From contig NC_135248.1 of assembly GCF_947623445.1 (NCBI RefSeq), positions 11,541,820-11,605,819 on the forward strand: DNA of 64,000 nt. The letters run 5' to 3'. The notes below the pieces were generated by a model. The model was not told where the DNA came from and did no database searches. It saw only the letters and a program-made list of their open reading frames with translations. Made by a program: the position numbers and the translations under genes. The stretch comes from Clavelina lepadiformis. Lineage: Eukaryota > Chordata > Ascidiacea > Aplousobranchia > Clavelinidae. This document shows, piece by piece, positions 28,901 through 38,562 of this stretch; position 1 is the first letter of the stretch, and each line of letters opens with the position of its first letter.

Positions 28901-31900
28901 TGAAAATTTCAGACAGGTATCCAAGCGAATAACTTCGGTTCGTATTTATGACTCACGATGCATGACGTTGCAAATTGTCAATATAATCATTTTTACCAAG
29001 ATCGAGCAAGTCATGAAGCAACTATTACCGACAAACGTAAACCTAAAGCTCCCTTATCGGGATACATCCGTCGGCAATCTTGTCCATGTCATTTACAACT
29101 CGCACTACGTAAGTATATAAAGTCAGTAAATATAAGCGCAAAGTATGGTCGCATACAGAATTGTATTATCTCGCTCGTGTCTGATTTAAATTTCTGTTTT
29201 TCAGCATTTCTACCAGTCGAGTTATATCATGCAAAGGTTGATCTGTGAACCGCAAAAATTGCCCGAAATTTGGAACTACGTATACGAGAATTATCACATG
29301 ATGGATTACCTGTTGTCTTATTTTGCAATGAGAGGTAACTCGCTTGAAATAAGCCGGAACGTAAAATTGCGTCGCATTTATGACACTTTTCGTTTCGCAA
29401 TTTTCCACAACCCACATTGAGACAGTACATTTATCCCACTATGACGTCGAAAATTTTGTTGAATGACAAGGCTCTACCTACGACTGGTTCGTCACGGCAA
29501 GCAAGAGTCACGTTATAACCTACAACGGTCGGAACTTTGAATTGCCACTGGACGACGCTACGTCCGAATGCATCTACGTCCACGCCACCGACCCTCGCTA
29601 CAATTCCATCAACATCATGTCGAAGGGACATTCGATCGTTTTGGGTAAGCATCAATCGTTGCTTCTGGATAACAGTGTTTCCGTATTAAAATGTACTGGA
29701 CGCAATAGATATCCCATGGTTACGATACTGAAATAAATAGTGAAGTTCATACTTACGCTGAGTTTAAAATTCTTTTTCTGTCGTTCTCTCTTCAGCATTC
29801 CAAACAAATCTTGTTGAAATCCGTCCGAACGGGCGTGTCTACGTCACAGCTTCCAACGGCGACACCAACGAGTTCAGTTTTCCTTACTTATCCGATGACG
29901 TCGTATGCAAGAAACAGAGGAACGAGATTCGTTGTTCTACTCTGGAATACCAACTCGTCCTCAAGTACGCCGATAACAACCGCCTGCTAGCGGCCGTTAC
30001 CGTGAGTGCCCGAGATTACATTTCGTTTGTTATAGGAGCAAATCAGCTTTCGCTTCGTCTAAATTGTTGCTGCAGTCGTCATTTCGCGTGCAATAAAATC
30101 ATCATTTTTTGAGCAGTTGAGATCGGCCGATTTCGCGACCGGAGTAATGGGTGTGTATAGCTACATCTCCGACTTCCCGACCACCATGTTGCCGAATGGA
30201 AGCTTAACGACTAATAACGCCAAGTTGATGAACGCGTACGAATTGACCAGAAGACCGGAATGCATCAAGACCGACATGGTGGGTCGTTGGTTCTAGGTTC
30301 TCTGAAGCCATACGAGTATGTGCTTCTTTGGATCACAGGACTTTCTTTTATTGTGCAACTATCGTTCTCATGTAGATCGCGGACGTTCACTCGACTACGT
30401 CCGCTCGCGAAATGTGCTCCCGTGCGTTTTCAAGTCAAGCACTGATCGAGGCTTCGAGATTGCAACCGGATCTGAACGCTTCTTACCACCGGTCCTGCGA
30501 GTTGGGCATCTCCAGCAGCAACATGAAAGAAACCTGCCATTACACGAACGCCTTTGTAGGACGCTTGCGGTCTTGGGGATATCCCATCACCGAAAACAAC
30601 GAATGCCGTAAGTAGAAACAGTTTTTCTGAGAAAAAAGTTTTATATGTGAGACAGTTAAAATCGTACTGGACGTATATTTAAAACTTCGTAAATAGAGGA
30701 ATCACGATTTTCTAAATGTTCTTCACAGTCCCCTGCTACTCGACACCAGCAACTGACGTGATAAATAGGGTGGAAGTTTTCGTTCTCGTTTCACTGAGTG
30801 AGAGCATGCGTCCGTTTCAACCAAAGAAAAATCTGAGGAAGATGGTGGAGAAAACGATGTCAAAGATGAATGAAGAGGTACGGCGCTTAACTCGTCGCAA
30901 CATTAATATTTTGAGGTTTTGATTCCGGTAGGTCCCGGTCAATCGAGATTCTTCTTGTTTGCAGAGCTGGACCAAAGCCAACTTCGGCATCGTATCGTAC
31001 GGAGGTCAGGGTGCTTACTACGAACCGATGGTCGATGGGTTAGAACCCAGTGACAACTTCGATGCTTTGGTCAACGTCATGAACAACTTTGAATACGACG
31101 GACCTGAGTATTCGCCACAGACGACGGTCGACGCCCTTGATTTCGTGACGAAATTTGCCAGCCGGTCTCCCGCAGGTGTCGCCAAAGTTTTTGTGGTGAT
31201 GGCGCCCGAATCCCAAGAGACGGTGAGAAAATCTTTCCGACGATTTACTTTGATTAGAAAGATACTTACAGGCCTTAGATAGTCTGCCCGTCAAAGACAG
31301 TCGCGCTTTCGGGAACGAGCTGTTATTTTAGAGCAGCGGTTCTTAAACTTTTTTGAGCGCGACCCAAATCTGAGTTTCATGATCACCTCACGACCCAAAC
31401 CTATGTCGCGACCCATTTTAATGTCCTATAGACCTATATTATATTATATTAACCTATGTCGCGACCCACCTATGTCACTATGTCGCGACCCATTTTCTGA
31501 CCCTCCGCGACCCATGTTTGGGTCGCGACCCATACTTCAAGAACCCCTGTTTTAGAGCAACGACAGTTAATTGAAAAATTTTTTTCTATCGTTCAGAACT
31601 GCGCCACCTATGGCATGAAGAAGGTGATTGACGAATGCAACAACGAGATGGCGTCTGTGGTCATGTGGTCGTTCCTGTCCATGGCTCAATGCTCCGCTGA
31701 AACGATGGACATTGTCCTTGAAACACATGGTACGACAATTAAGCGATGTCTGTGATGTCTTTATAATTGCGCGGTGACGTTTGCCTTAAGTTTTAACGAC
31801 TTTTAATAGAAAAAGTTCTGTTGTAGCAGAGCAATGCCTTAAATCGATTTTTATGACTTCAACATTCTTATGCTTTGTACTGATTAGTGTCAGAGTCTGT

Positions 31901-32171
31901 TGACGTTAATTTGCCTGATATTTGTCTACTTATACACGTTAACAATGTCACCACCTTTTAACAAAATAAATAAGTAATGAGTAATTATTTCAAAGGTACG
32001 TGTGTTGACGCCAATACTGCGACGACCCGTGACGTGGCCGAGGCGGTCGTCGAAAACTTAGTCAGGAAAACCGGAATCCAGGCTCAGTGCAGCTGCCATG
32101 TGATCAACCCATACAGTGGACAAGTTCAAAGCAAATGTGACGTCAATTCGCCGCAGATCATCTCGTATTAA
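9062..32171 (+). CDS. Large lipid transfer protein, apolipophorin/apoB-like
   Basis: Fifty-two exons chained by GT-AG introns give 15,099 coding bases, 5,032 residues, with phase closing throughout. Residues 1-17 are a signal peptide (MKQILFFVVILLVTVQA). The vitellogenin-type N-terminal lipid-transfer module spans roughly residues 39-755, followed by a very long beta-rich, N-glycosylation-rich core. The C-terminus has VWFD (about 4537-4717), a C8-like cysteine segment (4718-4795) and a vWA-like domain (about 4796-4975). In this family the protein is secreted and wraps neutral lipid and phospholipid in a circulating lipoprotein particle, with assembly helped by MTP. No phosvitin-like polyserine region is seen, which argues for apolipophorin/apoB type over yolk vitellogenin. 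ApoB-100 is about 4,560 residues, so this is long. The ATG follows a TATA box by 78 bases. Individual splice sites are predicted; the family call is firm. Confidence 0.9.
9697..9790. repeat. Short degenerate repeat in lipoprotein intron 3
   Basis: Several copies of a unit built from AACACAAGC and AAGCCATTTAACACAAGC follow one another, with AAGCTTGTGAC at both ends. It looks like a local slippage-derived repeat. It lies within the intron between 9594 and 9926, away from the splice sites. Confidence 0.6.
14047..16938 (+). other. Lipoprotein exons 16-23
   Basis: Exons: 14047-14265, 14472-14609, 14897-15108, 15420-15602, 15735-15849, 16031-16177, 16392-16694 and 16774-16938. They follow the helical domain and correspond in position to the first beta-sheet domains (DUF1943 region) of large lipid transfer proteins. 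Alternating hydrophobic segments are visible, for example LDLVGILSVL and ITLMLL-like stretches. All introns are GT-AG and short (about 80-320 bases). Confidence 0.7.
21678..24383 (+). repeat. Internally duplicated module in the lipoprotein core
   Basis: Exon 26 opens with YPDERVAAIEIDISIN and later has ELLRNERQQCNGFNF. Exon 27 opens with YPADENPILGFDITISN and has ELLRNDMHKCIGFNV at the same spacing. Each module is preceded by a matching tail: GLGNNDFILTY...WFSMQTS...VMLR before exon 26 and GFGSNDFSILE...WFSVNSD...VILR before exon 27. The intron splits the same arginine codon of LR-YP in both. This indicates internal duplication including the intron position. Confidence 0.75.
22704..22778 (+). 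other. 75-base in-frame intron 26
   Basis: Starts GTTAGT and ends CACATAG. Its length is a multiple of three and it contains no stop in the coding frame, so retention would insert 25 residues. It is called an intron because removal joins LR to YP exactly as at the paralogous junction 21542/21678. Confidence 0.6.
25277..29334 (+). other. Lipoprotein exons 30-44
   Basis: Exons: 25277-25432, 25535-25643, 25790-25979, 26089-26211, 26290-26491, 26617-26745, 26882-27008, 27105-27336, 27510-27629, 27712-27895, 28098-28253, 28329-28479, 28720-28916, 29001-29108 and 29205-29334. They return to the small-exon pattern. The encoded segments mix predicted amphipathic helices (for example DHVVNYMEDTVLPAMVYV and MERVSSELASTYRRIIENF) with beta strands, as in the C-terminal half of apolipophorins and apoB. 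Splice choices were set by phase; exon 31 and exon 43 acceptors are the least certain. Confidence 0.65.
29471..30607 (+). other. VWFD domain and C8-like segment of the lipoprotein
   Basis: Exons 45-48: 29471-29644, 29796-30001, 30117-30278 and 30376-30607. The VWFD signature is the TYDWFVTASKSHVITYNGRN start, the acidic-rich ELPLDDATSECIYVH, then IMSKGHSIVL and VEIRPNGRVYV. Exon 48 carries a C8-like pattern, with cysteines in EMCSRAF, YHRSCELG, KETCHY and NNEC. VWFD domains are the usual C-terminal element of apolipophorins and vitellogenins. Confidence 0.75.
30729..31729 (+). other. vWA-like domain with degraded metal site
   Basis: Exons 49-51: 30729-30877, 30965-31222 and 31597-31729. The sequence follows the vWA order: first strand VEVFVLV with the MIDAS loop, an amphipathic helix, strand ANFGIVSYGG, a TTVDALDFVTKF helix, strand VAKVFVVMAP and a final MASVVMWSFLS strand. 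The MIDAS DxSxS loop reads SLSES, so the metal-binding aspartate is missing. Probably a structural or protein-binding fold. The last exon (31996-32171) adds a short cysteine-containing tail. The fold call rests on pattern reading alone. Confidence 0.5.
31334..31549. mobile_element. 216-bp hAT-type MITE in lipoprotein intron 50
   Basis: Left end CAGCGGTTCTTAAACTTTTT, right end inverted AAGAACCCCTG, flanked by perfect 8-bp target-site duplications TTTTAGAG (31326-31333 and 31550-31557). GCGACCCA motifs recur inside. The CAG(C/T)GGTTCT-type ends and GCGACCC motif resemble SPIN-like hAT elements. Non-coding, non-autonomous, and clear of the splice sites of the intron between 31222 and 31597. Confidence 0.85.
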
Positions 32172-32387
32172 GTTATCCCGCGACTTGCAACTCCACATTT
32201 GGATTTTGACTTCAAGCGACTTTTTTTCGGTTTCGACCTTTTCCAAATATTCACGTTTCCCATTTTAATCTCCATATGTTAAGTCAATTAAAACAATTTA
32301 TTATTCCGTGTCGTCTTGAGTCATTCAATGCACTTTTTTATTTTCGCTCAGCAATATGTTACGTAATTTTACCGTAAAAAATTGAAA

Positions 32388-32393
32388 AATAAA
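32388..32393 (+). terminator. Candidate poly(A) signal of the lipoprotein gene
   Basis: AATAAA lies 217 bases downstream of the stop codon at 32171. It is the first consensus hexamer after the gene. Confidence 0.45.
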
Positions 32394-32826
32394 AGTGATT
32401 ATGCGCATGGCAAGTCAGTGTGTCAATGTTTAGCCAAAGTGTTTGCACATTGTAAAATCAAGGAACACAAAGACGCGTTGACAACGCGGTCAAAACAACA
32501 ATGTTTAGCAAAATAAGCTCGCAGGTATTAAAATGCCAGACACTATAACGAGACTTCTAAGTTAACTACGTGGTCGGAATTGACACGAGTTATAACGCGT
32601 CATTAAAGAATAAAACATGGTATATTGGTAACAATCGATTTCGAACGGATTAAGTACGCGTGGGTGCAATTACTAATCTTACGAAGCTTCTTTACCTGCT
32701 TTTGGCATATAGAATTCTAAAACATTTTTTATTTGCGTTGTATGTAGTTTTGGCTTTCCCGTCCAGATTTGTTCGCCAAACATTCCAGAACCGTTTCACC
32801 TCTCTCTCTTCATAACTCACTTTATC

Positions 32827-33087
32827 CTGTCAAAAGGATTGTAGGGTAGTAGCCCTAGTAATCTAGTTTGCGAACTCGACTGGAAACTGAAAACGAACTC
32901 GAATGCGTTTTTTCTTAACCCGTGAGACAAACGAAGCGGTGTGATCCGTATGTTTAGTATTTATGTGCGTGTTCAAAGGTTTTCGTTTTGGACTATTTTA
33001 AGTGTAATTTATTTGCTTACCTTGGTCTATTAACCCTTTGGAAATCCTGTCAAAAGGATTGTAAGGTAGGAGCCCTAGTAGCCTAAT
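32827..33087. repeat. Direct repeat pair, about 41 bases
   Basis: Copies near 32827-32868 and 33046-33087 share CCTGTCAAAAGGATTGTA followed by GGTAGNAGCCCTAGTANNCTA, with few mismatches. Confidence 0.7.
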
Positions 33088-33703
33088 CCTTAAACATTTT
33101 GCGAACTTTTTGCTGAATCTGCCAGTTCGATTAAAGTGATAGCCTACCTAATCATGACCAGACAAGTTTAGTGGTGTGATTGAACCACTTGATTGTTCTC
33201 CGAGACATTTTGTTGACGTCGCCAAACCATCGTAGTTTGGACCTCTCAATGCAAAGAAGTAGGGACTCAACGCTTAGACATTTTCAGGTTTCAGTGCTAC
33301 ACATTTGATCTAGTATAACGTCACACCAAGAACCCGTCTTTAAAATCCCAATTCTAAACACTTTTTGCAATCAAAAATACAAATAAAAAAATGTCACAAC
33401 CGGTACTTGGACAAAGGCTAGCGGGACCTCGAGCGAGTAGAAGTAGTTGTCTTTTTCACATTCATGCAAAGACTTGACTTAACACTGAACAATCATAGTT
33501 TACAGCATTGTACAGTAGGCTGGAGTGATTTTATGGCTATAGGCTACTGGAAACGAACTCGAATGCATTTTTCTTAACCCGCGCGACAAACGAAGCGGTG
33601 TGATCCGTATGCTTGGCATTTATGTGCGTTTTCATAGGTTTTCGCTTTGGATCACTTTCAATGTAATTTATTTGCTTACCTTGTTCTATTAACCCTTTGA
33701 AAA
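32885..33703. repeat. Direct repeat pair, about 160 bases
   Basis: Copies at about 32885-33042 and 33547-33703. They share AACGAACTCGAATGC, GACAAACGAAGCGGTGTGAT, TTTATGTGCGT and TAATTTATTTGCTTACCTTG in the same order and spacing, with scattered substitutions. No coding content or terminal inverted repeats seen. Confidence 0.7.
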
Positions 33704-36158
33704 AAAGGATTCCTCCAGTTTAGCTCGAAAATTCATCGCAGCACACAAGCTCCTGTTCCCCGACAAGACAGTATTCCGTATAGAAGCCAAAACCACTTCA
33801 ATGGATCTAAACTCTAAAGGGTGTTTGTTTAAATGCCTACGCCCGAACAATTATGTGTTCTAATTAAAAGACGTTATAATGCATTAATCAAGTGTATTAA
33901 ATCCAAAAGGTTTGTAGGTAGCCACATATCACTATAAATTAAATCCAAACAATGTTTTTTCAGTGATGAAATTAAAAATTAATTTATAATACAAAAAGTT
34001 TATCATCATTACCATTTTTCATAAAATAATGTTTTTATTTGCTTGTAGTGTGAATTATTATTATTCCTAAAAATTTGTTACAACAATTTTATCATAATTA
34101 ATTTTTGATTTAGAAAGTTTTAAAAAAATTTTATGGAGTAATTTTGATAATCTTTTCAGTGACTTTTATTTTGTACCGGCATGAACATTTAAATACGTTA
34201 TAGTTTGGAATGCAGATGTGCTTTAACTTCAACAAAATTTATTTTTGGATTTTAAGAAATATTGCTAACTTCATTTCCCGCGTTCTATACTGTTCGAAAT
34301 AGGGAAACTACCGTGTTAATTTTGCTTGCTGAAGAATAGCAAGTTGAAAAATTAGAACGAGAGTACGAGACCGGTTAGCAAATTGAGACCAGCTTTTCTG
34401 ATCCAGGTTAGAAAGCTTGCAGCGTGAACGGCTGATTTTTCCAGAACATTTTTAGCAGACGCTATCAAATAGATCGATGCGGCCCATTTTTATTACTTAA
34501 CTTCAAAGCAGGATTAGCCCACGCCACATACTATATATACATGTCATACAGCTATCACTATAAGGCTATAAGGCTATTGCTTGTAGGCCAGTATGGAATA
34601 AAAATTTTGTGCACTGGACAGCATAATTTTCAAAGCTAACCAGTGATTTCGGTTCAAAATTTTTCTCTTTTCTTCCCCTTCCAGCCTTCTTTTTTTCTTT
34701 CTTTTCCCTTACAACATAAGAAGAAAGATAATATTCAATTTGTTTTCAGAAACGGTAGAGTAGATGTTTCACTCCAATGCCATGTAGTTCATTGGTCATA
34801 GCTAAATGTTGTAAAGCAATGGGCATAATCTATGATGAAGTTTCTCTATCTCGGCCAGATGTCGAAAAAATGTGCAACGTTAAACATTAAAAAAACAATG
34901 ATCTGATGACATGATACTGTGCCGATAGGACCATAAGATATGAAAAAGACTGTTGTTCGCCAGTAGGCAACAGAAAGCTGCATTGGTCAGTATGCGTGAG
35001 TGTGCATGTTTTGCTGCTATGTAATGTGCACACTCGCTACAATAGCTAGGCTATGTCGTGCCGGACATGAATGTGACTTTCTTTCCAAGCTGGTCTTTAG
35101 GTCGAGCCCAAATACAACTAATCTAGCTGCATACAGCAGCATAGGCTTAAACACAGATGGGAAATTTGCTGTTTTGGGGTGAGAAATCTCCCGCGCAACA
35201 GGATGAAACAATAACCATTACACACGTAATTAATTTTAATCCCTCCCGTATACTTAGCACACTTTCCAATGTGGAATGTGTGCATAAAAAAGCAACATTG
35301 AAAGCTGAAAATTGGCAATACACCTATGTAAAATTAAATAAATAGTTTTAAAAACATGCAAGAATCGCCTTTTAAAGCAATCTATGACAGTTACATCGAA
35401 TCTTTTTCAAAGCGATACCGATTTAATAACTGGTCTGATAGCACAAAACCAATAAAAAGATTTTTAAACAAATTTTATTTCACTCATTAAACCAAATTCC
35501 TTCTTAGTTACCAATTGTGCATTGATACGATAAAAGCAAACAGCGTTGTGTCTAACAGCATGGGATTACATTAAATAAAACATCAAGAAAAATCCTGATT
35601 CTGATATGATATCAATATGCTCTTGTTTCCCTCTTTGTCACCGAAACATGGTGTCACCCGATTTTCACTGACAATCTTTTTCATGGAGCCTGTGGACGAA
35701 ACTGGATTTTCGTTGTCATTACTGCGCAACCTATTCAAATTTCGGAAGCTTGCCTCAACCATCACGCTAAAAGAGACTAAGCGAGAAAATAACGAGACAG
35801 TAGACCAAACTTGCACAGCCAACCAGAATTGCTTAAGAATAGCCAGAAATAAATGCAACGAAATACCCTTTAAAGAAAAATAATTTAAAATGAATGTGGA
35901 GACGAATTTCATTTGCACTACATTATTATCTATGAGCACTAGTGCGTACAGTCCCACTGGTTGAAAAATACTAGTCTAACATATGATAAAAGTTAGCTGT
36001 GTTTCAAAATATGCATGCAGACAGTCCAGGTGTGAAAGGCCTAAGTTTTATCCAAAAACTATGGATGAAACTAAATTGATATCGACACATTGCAAAATTT
36101 TCAGCGTAGGTCTACTAGTCTCTTTTAAATCTTACATACATGAGCTGAAATTTGTAAA

Positions 36159-37742
36159 ATGCCATCGCCGTCACGAATTCCACGCGGAAAAGGTCTGCTA
36201 AAGGCTAAGCAACCTGAAGAAAACAATCCACAGGTATCAGACATTGCCCAAACTGCAGACGGCAAATGTGACTCGGCTGATCAAAAGAAAATAAGGACTC
36301 AGAGTAAAGCTGCATTATATGGATCAAAGGTTAAAAATACACCGAGCAAGGTACATCGTTATCAACAACATGCTGCATTGAAAAAGCAAGGAATTTTGCA
36401 TGATCGGCGAGGAATCTCCGAAGTTAAAAGGTGATGAGCTAATTTTTGTAAAAGTAGGTTGTCATAAATCTTGGCCTATGCAGTATACCAATACTGTATA
36501 GATGAAGAATTTGCTCTTAAAATGTATATGTTTTTTCAGCACTTTTTTTCATTCGATCTGGTCAGTTTGGACAAAAATTTTGCGACTGTTGTCTTTTCGT
36601 ATACAGATGTATACTTGTAGCATTGTGTAGCATTCAAATGTCCTAGGTAACAGGTTCTGAAATGTTTGTCATAATATAGAATATTATAGCCGTGTGTGTA
36701 CCTATTATGCTCGTTCAGTGTTGATTTTATCAATCACACCTTCTCTGTGCAACTGGCCAATTGCTCAATTATTGCTTATTGTCATGTAAAGAAAAAACCA
36801 AGCTCCTGATTTCAAAATTTCAACAGGTCAGAGACACATCTACAGAGTAAAGTTAACCAGCTGGAAGCTGAGATGGCTGACATCAAACAGGATCTGGTTA
36901 AAGCACAGGAACGATATGACCAAGACCAGATGAAATACATTACTTTGCAAAAACATGGTACCAAACTAGCGTGATTTGCATTTACCTCAGTAAAAATTTA
37001 CAGCTGTGGTATATACAACAGCGGCTAAATTGCCTTTTTTACTTCAACTTTTTTCTTCCAAATTACTATGCTTAGCCGATGCCCTGGATTGCAAATTAAA
37101 TAACCTCCAACTTTACAATGATCGCCTTCACGAAGCATTGGAGGAGAATAATATTGATCCTGTGACTTTGGAGAATTTACAGGTGAACAGTTTTCCACCA
37201 ATATAATAATTAGTTCAATATTGACTTTTAATGCCACAGTTCCACATTTTTACACAACCCCAAAGTTTCTGCAGTTTGAACCACTTAAATATTTGTATGC
37301 TGTTTTAACAACTGGTGTGCTAGGGCTAGTTAGAAGTAAAATATTCTTCTTCTCGGCTAGGTTATGGTGTAAGAATTGCTGGGTTATGTGTAGCAACAGT
37401 CAGTTCAAAAGTCTTCAAAAGAAACGTCAGTTTAACAATGGCGTTGGCAGTGATATGATGATTATTTGTAACAGCGACCAACCCTAGTTGAATTTTCATA
37501 AAAATAATCAGATGACGATGTACTCCTGGCAAAATGCACTTTAAATTGATTGCATGTAATAATAATGTTATTACACATGTCAATTTATGTAGTTTCCAAC
37601 ATCCTTTGATAAAGAGATGGAGAGCAGTAAACACAAAGGAGTCACAGAAGCTGATGGAATATTATTTCGAGTTCAACAACTTGATGCACTTTGTGAAACC
37701 ATGACAGATAAACTTAATCAGTTGGTTTTTGGTGGTGATTGA
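36159..37742 (+). CDS. KNSTRN: Kinastrin/SKAP-like coiled-coil protein
   Basis: Four exons: 36159-36430, 36827-36957, 37076-37182 and 37593-37742. Phases close to 219 residues. The N-terminus is basic and disordered, with an SxIP motif (SRIP, residues 5-8) followed by basic residues, the EB1-binding signature. Residues about 92-160 form a coiled coil (VNQLEAEMADIKQDLVKAQE). It runs into a segment ending in EALEENNIDPVT, which resembles the DNCLAILESKGLDPA segment of vertebrate KNSTRN. KNSTRN/SKAP works with astrin at kinetochores and spindle microtubule plus ends. Vertebrate KNSTRN is longer (about 316 residues). The gene structure is well supported. The name rests on the SxIP motif plus limited coiled-coil similarity, so a different small microtubule-associated coiled-coil protein is possible. 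Confidence 0.6.
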
Positions 37743-38562
37743 TCGTTCTTTTTCATACAAACAAAGTCAATATTTCTCTTGTACTTGTTTCTGCATTCAC
37801 TTTCATAAAGTAATAACTCTAGTGGCAGAAATTTCTAAACTAACATAATGCAGTTCCATAATTCGTGCTATTTTTCTAAATTTATTTGAAATCGTCTTTG
37901 TTTATTGTTGAATTTGTATTCAGATATATATATAATATATGTATATCAAATGTTTAACACCATCATTTTATGTCTCGTTAAGGATTGGGAGTTTTGTCGA
38001 ATCCGGTGTTATTCTTGGGCTAAGTTGCAATGTTATTTGCCGCTACATGCTGGCACTGCAAAGGACCAACAGTTTACTGCAGAAACTCTTCTATACATGT
38101 GCAGCACCCCACTTGTCACTACAGCAAATGAGAAAGTACTTGCAGAGAAGATTTCATAAACAGGCCACTTCTTACAAGGCCTTCTGTTCGGTTGGAACTA
38201 GCCGGCGGCAAGACCACCCCCACCACACATGTATGTCTGGGGCTGTAACGGCCCGCAACTATTAGCTGGATAAACCTTCCTAGCCCTGTATGGTAGTGAA
38301 CAATTTCACCGCATCTTGATATAAGCACATATTATATATACCAAAGCTTTTTGACGATGTTTTGCTACTGAATGTAGAATTCCCTTAAAACTTTCAAACT
38401 TATTTAACTCCACACGACATGCAACTTAAGCAGCAACAAGTAAGCACTAGAAAACTTTACCCTATGGTAAAATCATATCGCTCCATGTTAAGAAGGCTAT
38501 TGTAGGTATCTCAGGGTTCACGGCAAACAGCATTTACAACAAGCCACAGAGCAGAGAAAACA
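37743..38562. other. Convergent intergenic spacer
   Basis: About 820 bases between the stop codons of the two convergent genes. It should hold both 3' UTRs. Several short ORFs here have no support. I see no repeat or RNA gene. Confidence 0.5.

Larger units (their letters stand above)
32394..36158. other. Gene-poor intergenic region with direct repeats
   Basis: No supportable gene. The left part holds two families of imperfect direct repeats (listed separately). The rest is AT-rich with short, unsupported ORFs on both strands, some overlapping one another, as at 35583-35957. Confidence 0.5.
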
